NCBI RefSeq assembly: GCF_008064665.1
Contig: NZ_VRZA01000003.1
Coordinates: 558,001 to 622,000 of the forward strand
Direction of reading: 5' to 3'
From: Parahaliea maris
GTDB taxonomy: Bacteria; Pseudomonadota; Gammaproteobacteria; Pseudomonadales; Halieaceae
DNA length: 64,000 nucleotides
Made by a program: the position numbers and the translations under genes
The notes under the pieces: model-generated
The model's input: the letters and a program-made list of their open reading frames with translations, nothing else
Told to the model about the DNA's origin: nothing
The model's database searches: none
In this document: positions 40,621-49,819 of the stretch, in pieces
How the letters are laid out: each line of letters opens with the position of its first letter
Position numbering within the stretch: position 1 is the stretch's first letter

Positions 40621-41805
40621 TTGGGTAAACAGGAACCGCGTCTGGCGAATCCGCCTTCTCCCTTACGGGTGAGGCCGCCCGGTACCATTGCTCTCTACTG
40701 CCTGTTGGCGCTGGCAGTCATGTACACCCTGTACTTTGCCCGCAGTCTGCTGATTCCGGTGGTAGTAGCGCTGCTGTTTTCCCTGTTACTCAGCCCATTG
40801 GTACAGGCACTAAAGCGCTTTCACATTCCCCGCAGTATATCCGCCATCGTTCTCCTGACCTGTATCGGTGGCCCCATTGGCCTGCTGGGGGTCGAGCTCG
40901 CCGAGCCGGCGCAAAAGTGGGCCAAGCGCCTGCCGGAGCTGGGCCTGGAGTTGACGGAAGAGCTGGACTCCCTGACCGAATCCCTGGCGCCCAAAAAGGA
41001 GGATGTATCAGCACCCGCTCCGGCGGCGCAGGAGGAAGAGCAGGGTTTCAATTTTTTCGGCTGGTTTTCCGATGAGGATGAGCCGAAGGCCGAACCGGCT
41101 CCCCAGTCCGTGGCGCCCCAGCCCGCACAGGGCGCGGTGACCGAGCGGTTGCTGCAGGGTGGGCTGGAACTGGTGGTGTCCTTCGTCAGCGCTGCGCCAC
41201 TGGTGCTGGTGCAATTGCTGACCTTTATCATCCTGGTATTGTTCCTGCTGAGTTTCGGGCCGCGAGTGTGGCAGCGTGCCATCGAACTGTTTCCCCGGGT
41301 GCGTGACAAGCGCCAGGCCGGCCTGGTGGTGGCCAGGGTCCAGCGTGAGTTGTCGCGCTACATTGTTACCGTGAGCCTGATCAATACCGGGCTGGGCATT
41401 GTCACCGCCGCGGTGCTCTGGCTGCTGGGGGTGGAAGATGCCCTGTTGTGGGGGGCCCTGGTCGGGCTGCTCAACTTTGCGCCGTATGTCGGACCCCTGG
41501 TGTCAGTGTGCGTGCTGTCGCTGGCGGGGCTGGTGCAATACGGGCTGGAGTGGGCGGCCCTGATTCCCATGGTCAGCTATTTCTGCATCAACCTGGTGGA
41601 GGCGCAGTTTGTGACACCCCTCGTGCTGGGGCACAACATGCGCCTGAATCCCTTGCTGCTGGTGCTCTGGTTGATTGTCTGGGGCTGGCTCTGGGGGGCG
41701 GCGGGCGTATTGCTGGCGGTGCCGTTGCTGGTCTGCCTGAAGCTGGCAGCCCAGCAACTCAACGTGCTGGACTACTGGGTGCAGCTGATCGAGACGCGCG
41801 CTTGA
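40621..41805 (+). CDS. PerM / AI-2E transporter family protein
   Basis: 394 residues, TTG start with AGGAGG eight bases upstream. N-terminal helices YCLLALAVMYTLYFARSLLIPVVVALLFSLLLSPL (in part), then LLNFAPYVGPLVS, LVEAQFVTPLVLGHNMRLNPLLL and GAAGVLLAVPLLVCLK (in part), the AI-2E_transport signature. An acidic/Pro-rich insertion (~121-165, EEEQGFNFFGWFSDEDEP) is unusual in length. Its 3' end overlaps the 3' end of the convergent MFS gene by 47 bp. Confidence 0.87.
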   Translation: MGKQEPRLANPPSPLRVRPPGTIALYCLLALAVMYTLYFARSLLIPVVVALLFSLLLSPLVQALKRFHIPRSISAIVLLTCIGGPIGLLGVELAEPAQKWAKRLPELGLELTEELDSLTESLAPKKEDVSAPAPAAQEEEQGFNFFGWFSDEDEPKAEPAPQSVAPQPAQGAVTERLLQGGLELVVSFVSAAPLVLVQLLTFIILVLFLLSFGPRVWQRAIELFPRVRDKRQAGLVVARVQRELSRYIVTVSLINTGLGIVTAAVLWLLGVEDALLWGALVGLLNFAPYVGPLVSVCVLSLAGLVQYGLEWAALIPMVSYFCINLVEAQFVTPLVLGHNMRLNPLLLVLWLIVWGWLWGAAGVLLAVPLLVCLKLAAQQLNVLDYWVQLIETRA

Positions 41806-43294
41806 GGGCTTTGGCCGCCTTGCGGTCGGGATTGGAGAGCAGCAGGACCAGTGGCATGGCGAGCAGGTTGATCAGCATCAGCATGTAGAAATCATTCACG
41901 TACGCGATCTCCGCCGCCTGCCGGCTCAGTTCGTGGGTAATGGCGGCCGGCATGGCGAGCAGGCTGTCTGCGCTGTGCAGGGCAGCCGCCAGGTCAGGGG
42001 ACGGCTGGATCCTGGCGCCCAGTTCCTGCTGGTTGATCCACAGGCTGCGCGAAAGTACGGCCATCACGATGGATACACCGATACTGCTGCCGAGGTTGCG
42101 CGCCAGGCTGAACAGGCCGCTGGCCTCGTTGCGCAGGGCCGGGCTGAGTGTGGCGAAAGCCAGCGTAGAGGTGGGCACCATGACCAGGCCCAGGCCCAGG
42201 CCCTGTAGCAGGCCGGTGATGATGATGTCCCGCTCGCTCACTTCCATCGTGAAACCGGACATGTAGTACAGGGCGTAGGTCACCAGGCTGATGCCTGCCA
42301 GCATCACCACCCGGGCGTCGAAGTAGCGCAGGAAGCGCGCGACCAGCAGGCTGGAGATCATGGTGCCGATGCCGCGCGGCATCATCAGCATGCCGGCGCC
42401 AACGGCCGTGTAACCCTTCCACTGCTGCAGGAAGGGCGGCAGCAGGGCCATGGTGGCCAGCAGCACAATACCCATCACAAAAATAAACAGCAGCCCGGCG
42501 ACCAGGTTGCGGTCGCGGAACAGGGCCGGAGACAGGAACTTGTTCTCGCTGGTCGCGCTATGGACTACAAACAGGTACAACCCGAGTCCCGCCATCAGCG
42601 CGTAGAGCTGGACTTCCAGCGACTCGAACCAGTCCACGTGCTCGCCCCGGTCCAGCAGCAACTGCAGGGTCGCCACGGCGAGGGCGAGATAGGCAAAACC
42701 CCAGTAATCGAAGCGTTTCCTGCTGGTGTCGGAATCTGGCATCGACAGGTAAATGCCGATCATGGAGAGCACCCCCAGGGGCACGTTGATGTAGAACACC
42801 CAGCGCCAGGAGTAGGAGTCGGTGAGCCAGCCGCCCAGGGTCGGGCCGAGGATCGGGCCCACCATCACCCCGACGCTCCAGATGCCCATGGCGGAGGCGA
42901 GTTTCTCCTTGGGGAAAATGTCCAGCAGGGTGGCCTGGGAAAGGGGCACCAGGGATGCGCCGAACACGCCCTGCAGCATCCGCCAGAACACCATTTCGTT
43001 CAGTGAACTGGCCTGGCCGCAGAGCATGGAGGTGATGGTGAAGCCGCCTACCGACCAGAGAAAGACATTGCGACGTCCGAAGCGTTGGGCCAGGTAGCCC
43101 ACCGGCAGGGTCATGATGGCCGTGGCGACAATGTAGGAGGTCAGTACCCAGGTGATCTGGTCGACACCCGCGCCAAGACTGCCCCGCATGTGCGGTAGCG
43201 CCACGTTGGCGATGGTGGTGTCCAGTACCTGAATGATAGTCGCCAGCATGGTGCTGGCGGTGATCATCAGGACATTGCCGCGACGTTCGGTCAC
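41759..43294 (-). CDS. DHA2-family drug efflux MFS transporter (EmrB-like)
   Basis: 511 residues with 14 hydrophobic helices. MFS motif C-like and the DHA2 signature LDTTIANVALPHMRG near residue 25, YLAQRFGRRNVFLWS for motif A, then MGIWSVGVMVGPILGPTLGGWL (shortened). Partner of the EmrA-like adaptor (4-nt overlap). Proton-driven extrusion of hydrophobic toxins through an outer-membrane channel not encoded here. The last 47 bp are antisense to the PerM gene end. Confidence 0.9.
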   Translation of the reverse strand: MTERRGNVLMITASTMLATIIQVLDTTIANVALPHMRGSLGAGVDQITWVLTSYIVATAIMTLPVGYLAQRFGRRNVFLWSVGGFTITSMLCGQASSLNEMVFWRMLQGVFGASLVPLSQATLLDIFPKEKLASAMGIWSVGVMVGPILGPTLGGWLTDSYSWRWVFYINVPLGVLSMIGIYLSMPDSDTSRKRFDYWGFAYLALAVATLQLLLDRGEHVDWFESLEVQLYALMAGLGLYLFVVHSATSENKFLSPALFRDRNLVAGLLFIFVMGIVLLATMALLPPFLQQWKGYTAVGAGMLMMPRGIGTMISSLLVARFLRYFDARVVMLAGISLVTYALYYMSGFTMEVSERDIIITGLLQGLGLGLVMVPTSTLAFATLSPALRNEASGLFSLARNLGSSIGVSIVMAVLSRSLWINQQELGARIQPSPDLAAALHSADSLLAMPAAITHELSRQAAEIAYVNDFYMLMLINLLAMPLVLLLSNPDRKAAKALKRASRSAAPSSPAR

Positions 43295-44361
43295 TGGCTG
43301 AGCACAACCTGTGATGTCGTGCTGGCGAGTGCCGCACCAGGACGCTCTCCGGGTGAGCCAATGTCGATGCGTACTTCGGCACTCATTCCGGCGCGCAGCG
43401 GCAGCTGCTCACCATCGGGCGCCGTCAGGCGCAGGCGCACCGGCACCCGCTGTACCACTTTGACCCAGTTGCCGCTGGCGTTCTGGGCCGGAATCAGCGC
43501 GAATTCTGAACCACTGGCCGGGCTTACGCTGTCAACGGTCGCCTCCCACTTTACGCCGGGATAGGCGTCGATCGTCACGGTGGCCTTCTGGCCGGCTGCT
43601 ACACCCGCGAGCTGGGTTTCCTTCAGGTTGGCTTCTACCCAGGTATCCTCGGTGCTGAGCATGTTGATGAGGGTGAGTCCCGAGGGCGCCATCTCACCGA
43701 CCTTGGGAACTTCGTTGGCGATCAGGCCATCTACCGGTGCGTAGATCTCGGTGCGGGACAGCTTGTAGCGTGCGTTGTCGAGCTGGGCCTGGGCGACTTT
43801 CAGGTCGGCCTGGTCTTCCAGCGGCGTGGTGTTGTCGCCACCCAGTTCGGCGGCGAGGCTGGACAGCTTCTCGCGATTGATGGCGATCTGGGAGTGGGCG
43901 CGCGCCAGTTGCTGGCGCGCTTCGTCAAGCTGTGCCTCGGAGATGGCAATGGGGCCCATTTTCTCGTTGCGGCCGAGCTGTCGCTGGTAATAGTCGGCGT
44001 CGCGTTGCGCCTGCTGCAGGGCCGCTTCAGCCTCGGCGTAGTCTGCACGGCGCGACAGTAATTCATTCCGGACCTGGTGCAGGTGCGCTTCGGCCTCTGC
44101 GACAGCCAGGCGGAAGGGCGTGTCTTCCAGCCGCGCCAGGAGCTGCCCGCGCGCTACGCGCTGGTTCGCCTCGACGGGCACCTCCGCAACAATGCCGCCG
44201 ACGTCGGTGGCCAGCGACAGAATGTCCGCCTTGATATAGGCGTTCTCCGTGTGCACGCTACCGCGCCCGCCAAAGGTCAGCCAGGCGGCGACAGCGGCGG
44301 CGGTGACAACGCCGGCGCTCAGTCCGAAACGGCGTAGAGCGGCTCTGGATGATTTGCTCAC
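43291..44361 (-). CDS. EmrA-like membrane-fusion protein
   Basis: 356 residues: N-terminal transmembrane helix (FGLSAGVVTAAAVAAWLTF), biotinyl/lipoyl half (TDVGGIVAEVPVEANQRVARGQLLARLED, in part) with alpha-helical hairpin of ~100 residues, then YAPVDGLIANEVPKVGEMAPSG. HlyD/EmrA adaptor for the MFS pump. It starts 4 nt after the marR stop and overlaps the pump gene by 4 nt. Confidence 0.9.
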   Translation of the reverse strand: MSKSSRAALRRFGLSAGVVTAAAVAAWLTFGGRGSVHTENAYIKADILSLATDVGGIVAEVPVEANQRVARGQLLARLEDTPFRLAVAEAEAHLHQVRNELLSRRADYAEAEAALQQAQRDADYYQRQLGRNEKMGPIAISEAQLDEARQQLARAHSQIAINREKLSSLAAELGGDNTTPLEDQADLKVAQAQLDNARYKLSRTEIYAPVDGLIANEVPKVGEMAPSGLTLINMLSTEDTWVEANLKETQLAGVAAGQKATVTIDAYPGVKWEATVDSVSPASGSEFALIPAQNASGNWVKVVQRVPVRLRLTAPDGEQLPLRAGMSAEVRIDIGSPGERPGAALASTTSQVVLSQ

Positions 44362-44365
44362 GGTA

Positions 44366-44806
44366 CTACTTCTCCTCGCAGCTCAGGTTCTGGCGAACCC
44401 GGCTCAATAAATACTGTAACTGGTTAACTTCCTGCTCACTGAGGCCGTGCATGGCCTGTTCCCGGGTTTCCTGCGCCAGTTCACGCAGTACCGCCAGTGC
44501 TGGCTGCGCCGCCTCGGTCAGGTAAATGCGGAAGCAACGGCGGTCCTGCTCGTCACGCTGGCGCTCTACCAGGCCTTCCTGTTCCAGGTTGTCGAGCTGG
44601 CGGGTGAGGCTGATCGGGGCAACGTCCATGCGCTCGGCGAGTTCGGCCTGCTTCATGCCCTCTTCCTGAGCCAGGTGCCACAGCACCTGCCAGCGCGAAC
44701 GGCTCAGGCCATGCTCCTTGGCGCGGCGGTCAAAGTTCCGCCGCAACAGACGGGCCGAGCTGTGCAGCTCGAAGCTCATCGTTGCGGAGTGGTCTTTGGC
44801 GTTCAT
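44366..44806 (-). CDS. MarR-family repressor of the Emr-type efflux operon
   Basis: 146 residues with winged helix: QAELAERMDVAPISLTRQLDNLEQEGLVERQRDEQDRRCFRIYLT (parts: DVAPISLTRQLDNLEQEGLV, then wing ERQRDEQDRRCF). Typical length. First gene of marR-emrA-emrB, with dyads and a strong promoter directly upstream, so autorepression released by toxic phenolics or other ligands is the expected mode. Confidence 0.9.
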   Translation of the reverse strand: MNAKDHSATMSFELHSSARLLRRNFDRRAKEHGLSRSRWQVLWHLAQEEGMKQAELAERMDVAPISLTRQLDNLEQEGLVERQRDEQDRRCFRIYLTEAAQPALAVLRELAQETREQAMHGLSEQEVNQLQYLLSRVRQNLSCEEK

Positions 44807-44816
44807 TTGTAACTTT

Positions 44817-44864
44817 CCTTACATAAGGCGTCGCTTATTATAAGCATGCTTATTAAATATGCAA
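44817..44864 (-). promoter_or_regulatory. Promoter and MarR operators of the efflux operon
   Basis: On the minus strand: -35 TTGCAT (44864-44859), 16-bp spacer, -10 TATAAT (44842-44837). A perfect 14-bp palindrome ATAAGCATGCTTAT (44840-44853) covers the spacer and touches the -10. A second dyad CCTTA-CA-TAAGG (44817-44828) lies between promoter and start codon. Binding of MarR at these would block RNA polymerase. Confidence 0.72.
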
Positions 44865-45112
44865 GTGGCGGGGTCGATTGGGGCTCTTATGGGCAAGCTG
44901 GTGGTGAAAGCCACTGGATGAGAGAACCTGAGGCAACAGGATGCGTAAGATGCCTGTCCCCAATCAATCCACTCTGCCGGATGGTCGTCGCCCCTCCACT
45001 TCCCAGCCCCCCTCAGGGAATCTAATTGATTAAATATTGAGCACCGTCAATGCAGTCTGTGTAATTCCTGTCACCCTGTACTTACGATTAGGTGCACCAG
45101 AGGTGGCCGATT
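44865..45112. other. Intergenic region upstream of the pentaheme cytochrome
   Basis: No gene. It contains a hairpin CAGG-ATGCGTAAGATG-CCTG near 44938-44957 and a smaller GTGG/CCAC stem around 44902-44918. AT-rich DNA at ~45021-45040 (ATCTAATTGATTAAATATTG) is a plausible promoter region for the cytochrome gene. No riboswitch could be recognised with confidence. Confidence 0.35.
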
Positions 45113-47770
45113 ATGCGGGCTCGCGACCTGTTTCGAGTTTTTGCATTGTGTATGTTGCTGCTGGGGATCGGCGTTCGAGCCGCAGTTACCGTCCCCACTG
45201 ACGTACAGCAGCCTGGCACCCAGCCGGGCGAAGTAGCTAACCTGGAGTCTCCCGATAAATGCGACAACTGCCACGGCGGCTACAACTCCGCGGTGGAGCC
45301 GGCCCATAACTGGCGCGGTTCAATGATGGCGCACGCGGGGCGCGACCCGATTTTCTGGGCCACCCTCGCCGTGGCGGAACAGGATTTCGATGGCGCCGGG
45401 GATCTCTGCCTGCGCTGCCACAGCACTGGCGGTTGGCTGGCGGGGCGCTCCACGCCCACCGACGGTTCGGGTCTGGCCAGCGGTGACTCGGACGGCGTTG
45501 AGTGCGACTACTGCCACAAGGTGACCAACCCGGACAACTCGGAACACATGGGCGTGATGAATCCGCCCTTTGTCGCCAATGATGAGTCCGAGGGCTACTA
45601 CGGCTCTGGCATGAGTTCGATGTGGGGCGGCAACGAGAAACTCGGCCCCTTCGCCGATGCCGAACCCAAACACCAGTTCATGATGTCGCAGTTCCACCGC
45701 AGCGCCGACTTTTGCGGCACTTGCCACGACGTGTCCAACCCGGTGGTCGGCGACCTCGCGCATAACCAGGGCGCTCAGCCCACCGCCGACCCCGTGGTCG
45801 CCTCGGGGGAGCTGGGCGGTTCCGTGGAGGGCAAGGCGGCCTTCAACAACCCGCCCTACAAATACGGTGTGGTGGAGCGCACCTTCAGCGAATACCGTTC
45901 GGGGCAGGTCTCGACCACCCTGGTGAAGGATTATCCCTCGCTGCCCGCGGACCTGCGCGGGGGCGCGCTGGAGGCGGCCTATGCCGCAGCGGCCGCGGCC
46001 GGCACTATCGATTACGAGGACGGCACACCGCGCTACTACACCTGCCAGAGTTGCCATGTGCGCCCGGTCACCGGCACGGGCGCCAACAAGCGCGGTATCC
46101 CGCTGCGTACGGATATGCCGCTGCACGATATGACCGGCGGCAATTACTGGATGCCGGTAGTGATCGATTACCTCAACGCTCGAGGGCAGCTGCGGCTCGG
46201 CGGGAACATGGCGCAGGCGAGCCTGGACGCCATGCACGACGGCGCCCTGCGCGCGCGGGAACAGCTCGACCTGGCGGCCACCCTGCAGCTGCAGGGTAAT
46301 ACACTGAAAGTAATTAACCACACCGGGCACAAGCTGATCTCCGGTTACCCTGAAGGCCGCAGGATGTGGCTCAACATCAAATTCTATGATGCTGGCGGGA
46401 CGCTGGTGGACGAGATCGGCGAGTACGGTCCGATCTCGGTGAGTGATCCGCTGGTGGACGGCGAGACCATTCACTCCATCCTCGATCTCGATGATCCGCG
46501 CAACCGCATTTACGAATCCCACTACGGCTTGACCCAGGGCTGGGCCTCGCAGCTCATCGGCCACGGCTACGACAGCGGCCTGGTGCTTGCGTACGACCGC
46601 ATTACCGGTGCGCCGCTCGAGACCCTGGGGCAGCTGGCGGCGCGGGCGGCCGGGGAGGCTGAGGAGAGCTTCCACTTCGTGCTCAACAACGTTGTGGTCA
46701 AGGACAACCGGATACCGCCTTACGGGTTCAGATACGATGAGGCGCGCAAGCGCAACGCCCTGCCGGTGCCTGATACCCGGTACGGCGGTGTGCCCGGAGG
46801 CATCTACGAGTACTGGGACGATCTTGATATTGGCGCGATGGCCGCGGCGGTCGGGGCCAGCTCCGCCGTGATCGACCTGCTCTACCAACCTACCAGCTGG
46901 GAGTACATCCAGTTTCTTGCCCACGCCAACGAAGGCAGCAATGCATTCCTTGCCGACGAGGGCCTGAATCTGCTGGACGCCTGGCTTAACGCGGGCGACG
47001 CCACCACGCGGATGGCTCAACCACACGTCATGGCCTCAGCCAGTTGGGGGGAGGTGCCGGCGACCTGCGATGCACCGGTGCCGGTGCTGGATGCCGCGGC
47101 GGGGGGCAACAAGCAAGTGGTTCTCGCCTGGCAGTCACTGGCGCAACTGCCACCGGAGTACGCTGATTACCAGTTCGGCCTTTACTACGACCAGGCTGGC
47201 AAGGCCCAGGCAATCGCATCTCAGCCCTGGGATAGCGGCAGCTATACCGACACCGGCCTGAGTAACGGCCAGCAGTATTGCTACAAGTTGAATGTGGAAG
47301 TGACGCTGGTTGACGGTTGCAGCGCACAGTCCGGCTTCAGCAACATTATCTGCGCCACCCCGGGCGCTTCGGGCCAGGCGATTATCGGCGTGCTCGATAC
47401 CCTGCAAACCGGCCGTTGGGTTACCAGCGGCAAGGGAAAAAATGCGCAGACGACCTTTGAAATCACCGACACTTTCGTCGCCGGCGATGCCGTAATAATC
47501 CAGGGTGTCGCTGAGAGTGGGGAAGCCGTACCTGCTGGGGCGGTCGTGCGTGTGAGTATCAGTGACGGCAGTGCAGTCGTCGCCAGCCTGGAGTCGAATC
47601 CGGTTGATTCTTCAGGTGGCTTCGAACTCAGCTGGCAGACACAGGCACCTGACAGGAAAGGAAGGGGCGGCTCTGCTGCGGGCAGCTATACCGCCACAGT
47701 CACCGATGTCTCACTCAGTGACTATGCCTGGGATGCTGTGGCTGTCAGTGTGAGCTTTACCCTGCAGTAA
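45113..47770 (+). CDS. Exported pentaheme c-type cytochrome with C-terminal Ig/FN3-like domains
   Basis: 885 residues from ATG 45113 (AGAGGT upstream). Signal peptide ~1-24. Five CxxCH heme motifs: C50-H54 (CDNCH), C99-H103 (CLRCH), C131-H135 (CDYCH), C201-H205 (CGTCH), C311-H315 (CQSCH), spaced like a cytochrome c554/NrfB-type multiheme domain. A beta-rich middle follows, then a fibronectin-III-like module (~655-745, ending NGQQYCYKLNVEVTLVDGC in part) and a final Ig-like module after ~760. There is no transmembrane helix or lipobox. A periplasmic or secreted redox protein; partner and electron acceptor unknown. Monocistronic. Confidence 0.82.
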   Translation: MRARDLFRVFALCMLLLGIGVRAAVTVPTDVQQPGTQPGEVANLESPDKCDNCHGGYNSAVEPAHNWRGSMMAHAGRDPIFWATLAVAEQDFDGAGDLCLRCHSTGGWLAGRSTPTDGSGLASGDSDGVECDYCHKVTNPDNSEHMGVMNPPFVANDESEGYYGSGMSSMWGGNEKLGPFADAEPKHQFMMSQFHRSADFCGTCHDVSNPVVGDLAHNQGAQPTADPVVASGELGGSVEGKAAFNNPPYKYGVVERTFSEYRSGQVSTTLVKDYPSLPADLRGGALEAAYAAAAAAGTIDYEDGTPRYYTCQSCHVRPVTGTGANKRGIPLRTDMPLHDMTGGNYWMPVVIDYLNARGQLRLGGNMAQASLDAMHDGALRAREQLDLAATLQLQGNTLKVINHTGHKLISGYPEGRRMWLNIKFYDAGGTLVDEIGEYGPISVSDPLVDGETIHSILDLDDPRNRIYESHYGLTQGWASQLIGHGYDSGLVLAYDRITGAPLETLGQLAARAAGEAEESFHFVLNNVVVKDNRIPPYGFRYDEARKRNALPVPDTRYGGVPGGIYEYWDDLDIGAMAAAVGASSAVIDLLYQPTSWEYIQFLAHANEGSNAFLADEGLNLLDAWLNAGDATTRMAQPHVMASASWGEVPATCDAPVPVLDAAAGGNKQVVLAWQSLAQLPPEYADYQFGLYYDQAGKAQAIASQPWDSGSYTDTGLSNGQQYCYKLNVEVTLVDGCSAQSGFSNIICATPGASGQAIIGVLDTLQTGRWVTSGKGKNAQTTFEITDTFVAGDAVIIQGVAESGEAVPAGAVVRVSISDGSAVVASLESNPVDSSGGFELSWQTQAPDRKGRGGSAAGSYTATVTDVSLSDYAWDAVAVSVSFTLQ

Positions 47771-47851
47771 ACGGGGTTTACGCGGGGTAGCTCTGACGTG
47801 ATGGAATCTTTACCGGCACCTGTGTGACGGATGTGTGGTACGGCGGCGCAG

Positions 47852-48769
47852 TCAAAACTCGAACTTTACGACCGCGTCCAGTAACCCGTTGATGACGACA
47901 GGAATGTAGACAGCCCCCGTGCTGCCCGGCTCTGCCGATGGGCAGGCAACCGGCCGGCCGTTCAGCCAGACCTCACCCATGATTGATTCATTGCGATCAA
48001 AGGCAATGCCTCGGTATTCGGCTTGCAGATCGTTCCCCTCTGCGCAATACCCTTCACTGAATAACAGATAGCGGCGCGATTCATCGGGACGCCACACCTC
48101 AAATCGGCGGGCCACGGGAGTGTCGTCGGTCGACAGTAGCGCCACGACCTGGACATCCCGGTCGGTGTAGAAAAACGGCACGGCAATTCCCGTCGAAATG
48201 CCGTACTCGGCGGCATTCCGCGCACGTAGAAAACCCGTGGATTCGGCGAGATTGTTCATGATGACGGGGGTAGCCTGTTGCCACGCGGTGCCGGGCAGGC
48301 CGCGCCCGTACATGATGCTCAGTCGCTGGGAGACGAACGCGAGTTTCTCCATGGCGCCGTAGTAGCCGTCATTGAGACGCAATTCCTTGTCGTAGTAGTC
48401 GTGGTTGTGCCACACCTCCACGGCCCCGGAAACCTGGTCATCAGCGGCGAAGAACAGCACCACCACGCCCAGTAAGAATTCGCCTGCAAATACCGGGATC
48501 GACAGGCCGCATTCCAGGCCGGCATTCTCCGCCAGGTCCCTGCGTTTGAAATGGGCGGAATTGAGGTCGGTCCAGATCAGGGGGCGGCGCGCGGCCCAGG
48601 TAATTCCCGGCAGACCTTCATTGACGCCAAACTGCATGGCCTGGCTTGCTTTCTGAAATTCCTGCAAATTCTCGCCATAGTTGCTCCCGAAATGCGCAGA
48701 ACTCAATACCAGTGCGCGACCGGTCAGGTCTGGCTGCCAGACCTCGGCTGCCTTTATCAGATATTTCAT
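47852..48769 (-). CDS. Tandem GAF-domain protein
   Basis: 305 residues from ATG 48769 (AAGGG seven bases upstream); the frame is open to 48826. Two related halves each contain a GAF-like core: GLPGITWAARRPLIWTDL...GLECGLSIPVFAGEFLLGVVVLF (in parts) and GLPGTAWQQATPVIMNNL...GISTGIAVPFFYTDRDVQVVALL (in parts). No output domain (kinase, cyclase, HTH) is attached. A stand-alone small-molecule sensor or scaffold, possibly binding heme or a nucleotide. Adjacent to the multiheme cytochrome gene, convergent. Confidence 0.7.
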   Translation of the reverse strand: MKYLIKAAEVWQPDLTGRALVLSSAHFGSNYGENLQEFQKASQAMQFGVNEGLPGITWAARRPLIWTDLNSAHFKRRDLAENAGLECGLSIPVFAGEFLLGVVVLFFAADDQVSGAVEVWHNHDYYDKELRLNDGYYGAMEKLAFVSQRLSIMYGRGLPGTAWQQATPVIMNNLAESTGFLRARNAAEYGISTGIAVPFFYTDRDVQVVALLSTDDTPVARRFEVWRPDESRRYLLFSEGYCAEGNDLQAEYRGIAFDRNESIMGEVWLNGRPVACPSAEPGSTGAVYIPVVINGLLDAVVKFEF

Positions 48770-49078
48770 TCCTTCACCCTTTGACGGAAACCCGGGTAAC
48801 ACAGTTTGTGGGTTCGACAGGCTCACGGGAACTCACATGCAAAAGGGCCGCCATAAATCGATTCTGGAGACTGAGCAGGCGCGTTTTAATCTCAGCGCAC
48901 GAGTAAGCGCCACGATTCGGTGTTGCCAGGTCACGCCCGTCTCTCCCGTTGCACCAACATCGGTCGGGAAATGTACTGTACTAGGGGGCGCGCACCGAAA
49001 TTGTTCGTACAGGCGTCTACAACTTCGCGGCGATCAGGGTCACGTAAAGCCTGAGGGGGCCATTGCGTAGCACAGGAA
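48770..49078. other. Intergenic region between the GAF gene and the lipase-like gene
   Basis: No supportable gene in 309 bp. It should contain the GAF-gene promoter on the minus strand. A GTTCGACAGGCTCACGG string at ~48813-48829 resembles a short motif often seen in dispersed bacterial repeats, but only one copy occurs here. Confidence 0.3.
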
Positions 49079-49819
49079 TCAGTGGTGGCGAAACACCCTG
49101 GAGTTGAAGGGCTGCCATAGATCCTCTGGCTGCCGCAGGCGGTCGGCAATCAGGTACCACACGGTGGGGTTATGCGTCAGCCCACAGTGGCTGCCGGGTA
49201 CCTCGATATTCTGGGTTTCCGGGTGATCCTTTTTCTGGATGCTTGTGCGCCAGTTCACGATACCGTCACCGCGGGTATAGATGGAGGTCGTCGGTACGGG
49301 CGGCGCGACCGCCAGTTTCTCCTGCCTCGCCAGATGCTCGGGGTCGGCTTCCCGCCCGGGGTTGAGTCGCTTGAACAGGTGGTGCACGTTGGAGCCCCGG
49401 TCCCGACCAGCACCGAATGGGGAGCCCAGCGTTATCACCTGGCGAACAACCCCCGGATTCTCGCGCGCGATTTCCCTGGCGTAAATGCCGCCCAGGCTAT
49501 GCCCTATCAGCGATACCTTGCCGCCACTCTGGCGCTCGAGGCGGCGCACTGCTGCGGCGATCTCCCGAAGTGAAATATTGCCCGGTCCCAGGTTGCGGCC
49601 GAGGTTCCAGCCGTGGGCACGGTAGCCGAGTTCGCCGAGGAACTTGAGCAGGGAGCGATTGTAGGGGTCGTCACTCATAAAGCCGGGGAGCACCATGACG
49701 GCGTGACCATCACCCTTGGGGCCCCGCCTCAAAAGCGGTTTGGTGAGCCGTAGTGTGGCGGCCTCGACCATTACGCGGGGCGCTTCACTCAGTGCAAGAG
49801 ACCAGTGTGGCGGGCGCAT
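49079..49819 (-). CDS. Alpha/beta-hydrolase, lipase-like
   Basis: 246 residues. Nucleophile S108 in SLIGHSLGGIYAREIA. The oxyanion region is VMVLPGFMSDDPYN, catalytic Asp is likely in IYTRGDGIVNW and His in PGSHCGLTHNP. No signal peptide. Its ATG follows immediately the TAA of the wax-ester synthase gene (no bases between), so the two are translated together; it probably hydrolyses the neutral lipid or a precursor made by that enzyme. Confidence 0.82.
   Translation of the reverse strand: MRPPHWSLALSEAPRVMVEAATLRLTKPLLRRGPKGDGHAVMVLPGFMSDDPYNRSLLKFLGELGYRAHGWNLGRNLGPGNISLREIAAAVRRLERQSGGKVSLIGHSLGGIYAREIARENPGVVRQVITLGSPFGAGRDRGSNVHHLFKRLNPGREADPEHLARQEKLAVAPPVPTTSIYTRGDGIVNWRTSIQKKDHPETQNIEVPGSHCGLTHNPTVWYLIADRLRQPEDLWQPFNSRVFRHH

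Noticed and set aside
44895-44957. Possible cobalamin or TPP riboswitch
   Set aside because: Only short core strings match; the conserved long-range pairings are absent, and the downstream gene has no link to B12 or thiamine.
45320-47026. 568-codon minus-strand open frame
   Set aside because: Antisense to the pentaheme cytochrome gene, whose five CxxCH motifs and signal peptide are clear.
48811-48832. Dispersed-repeat-like motif (GTTCGACAGGCTCACGG)
   Set aside because: Only one copy in the window and no stem partner, so no repeat can be claimed.
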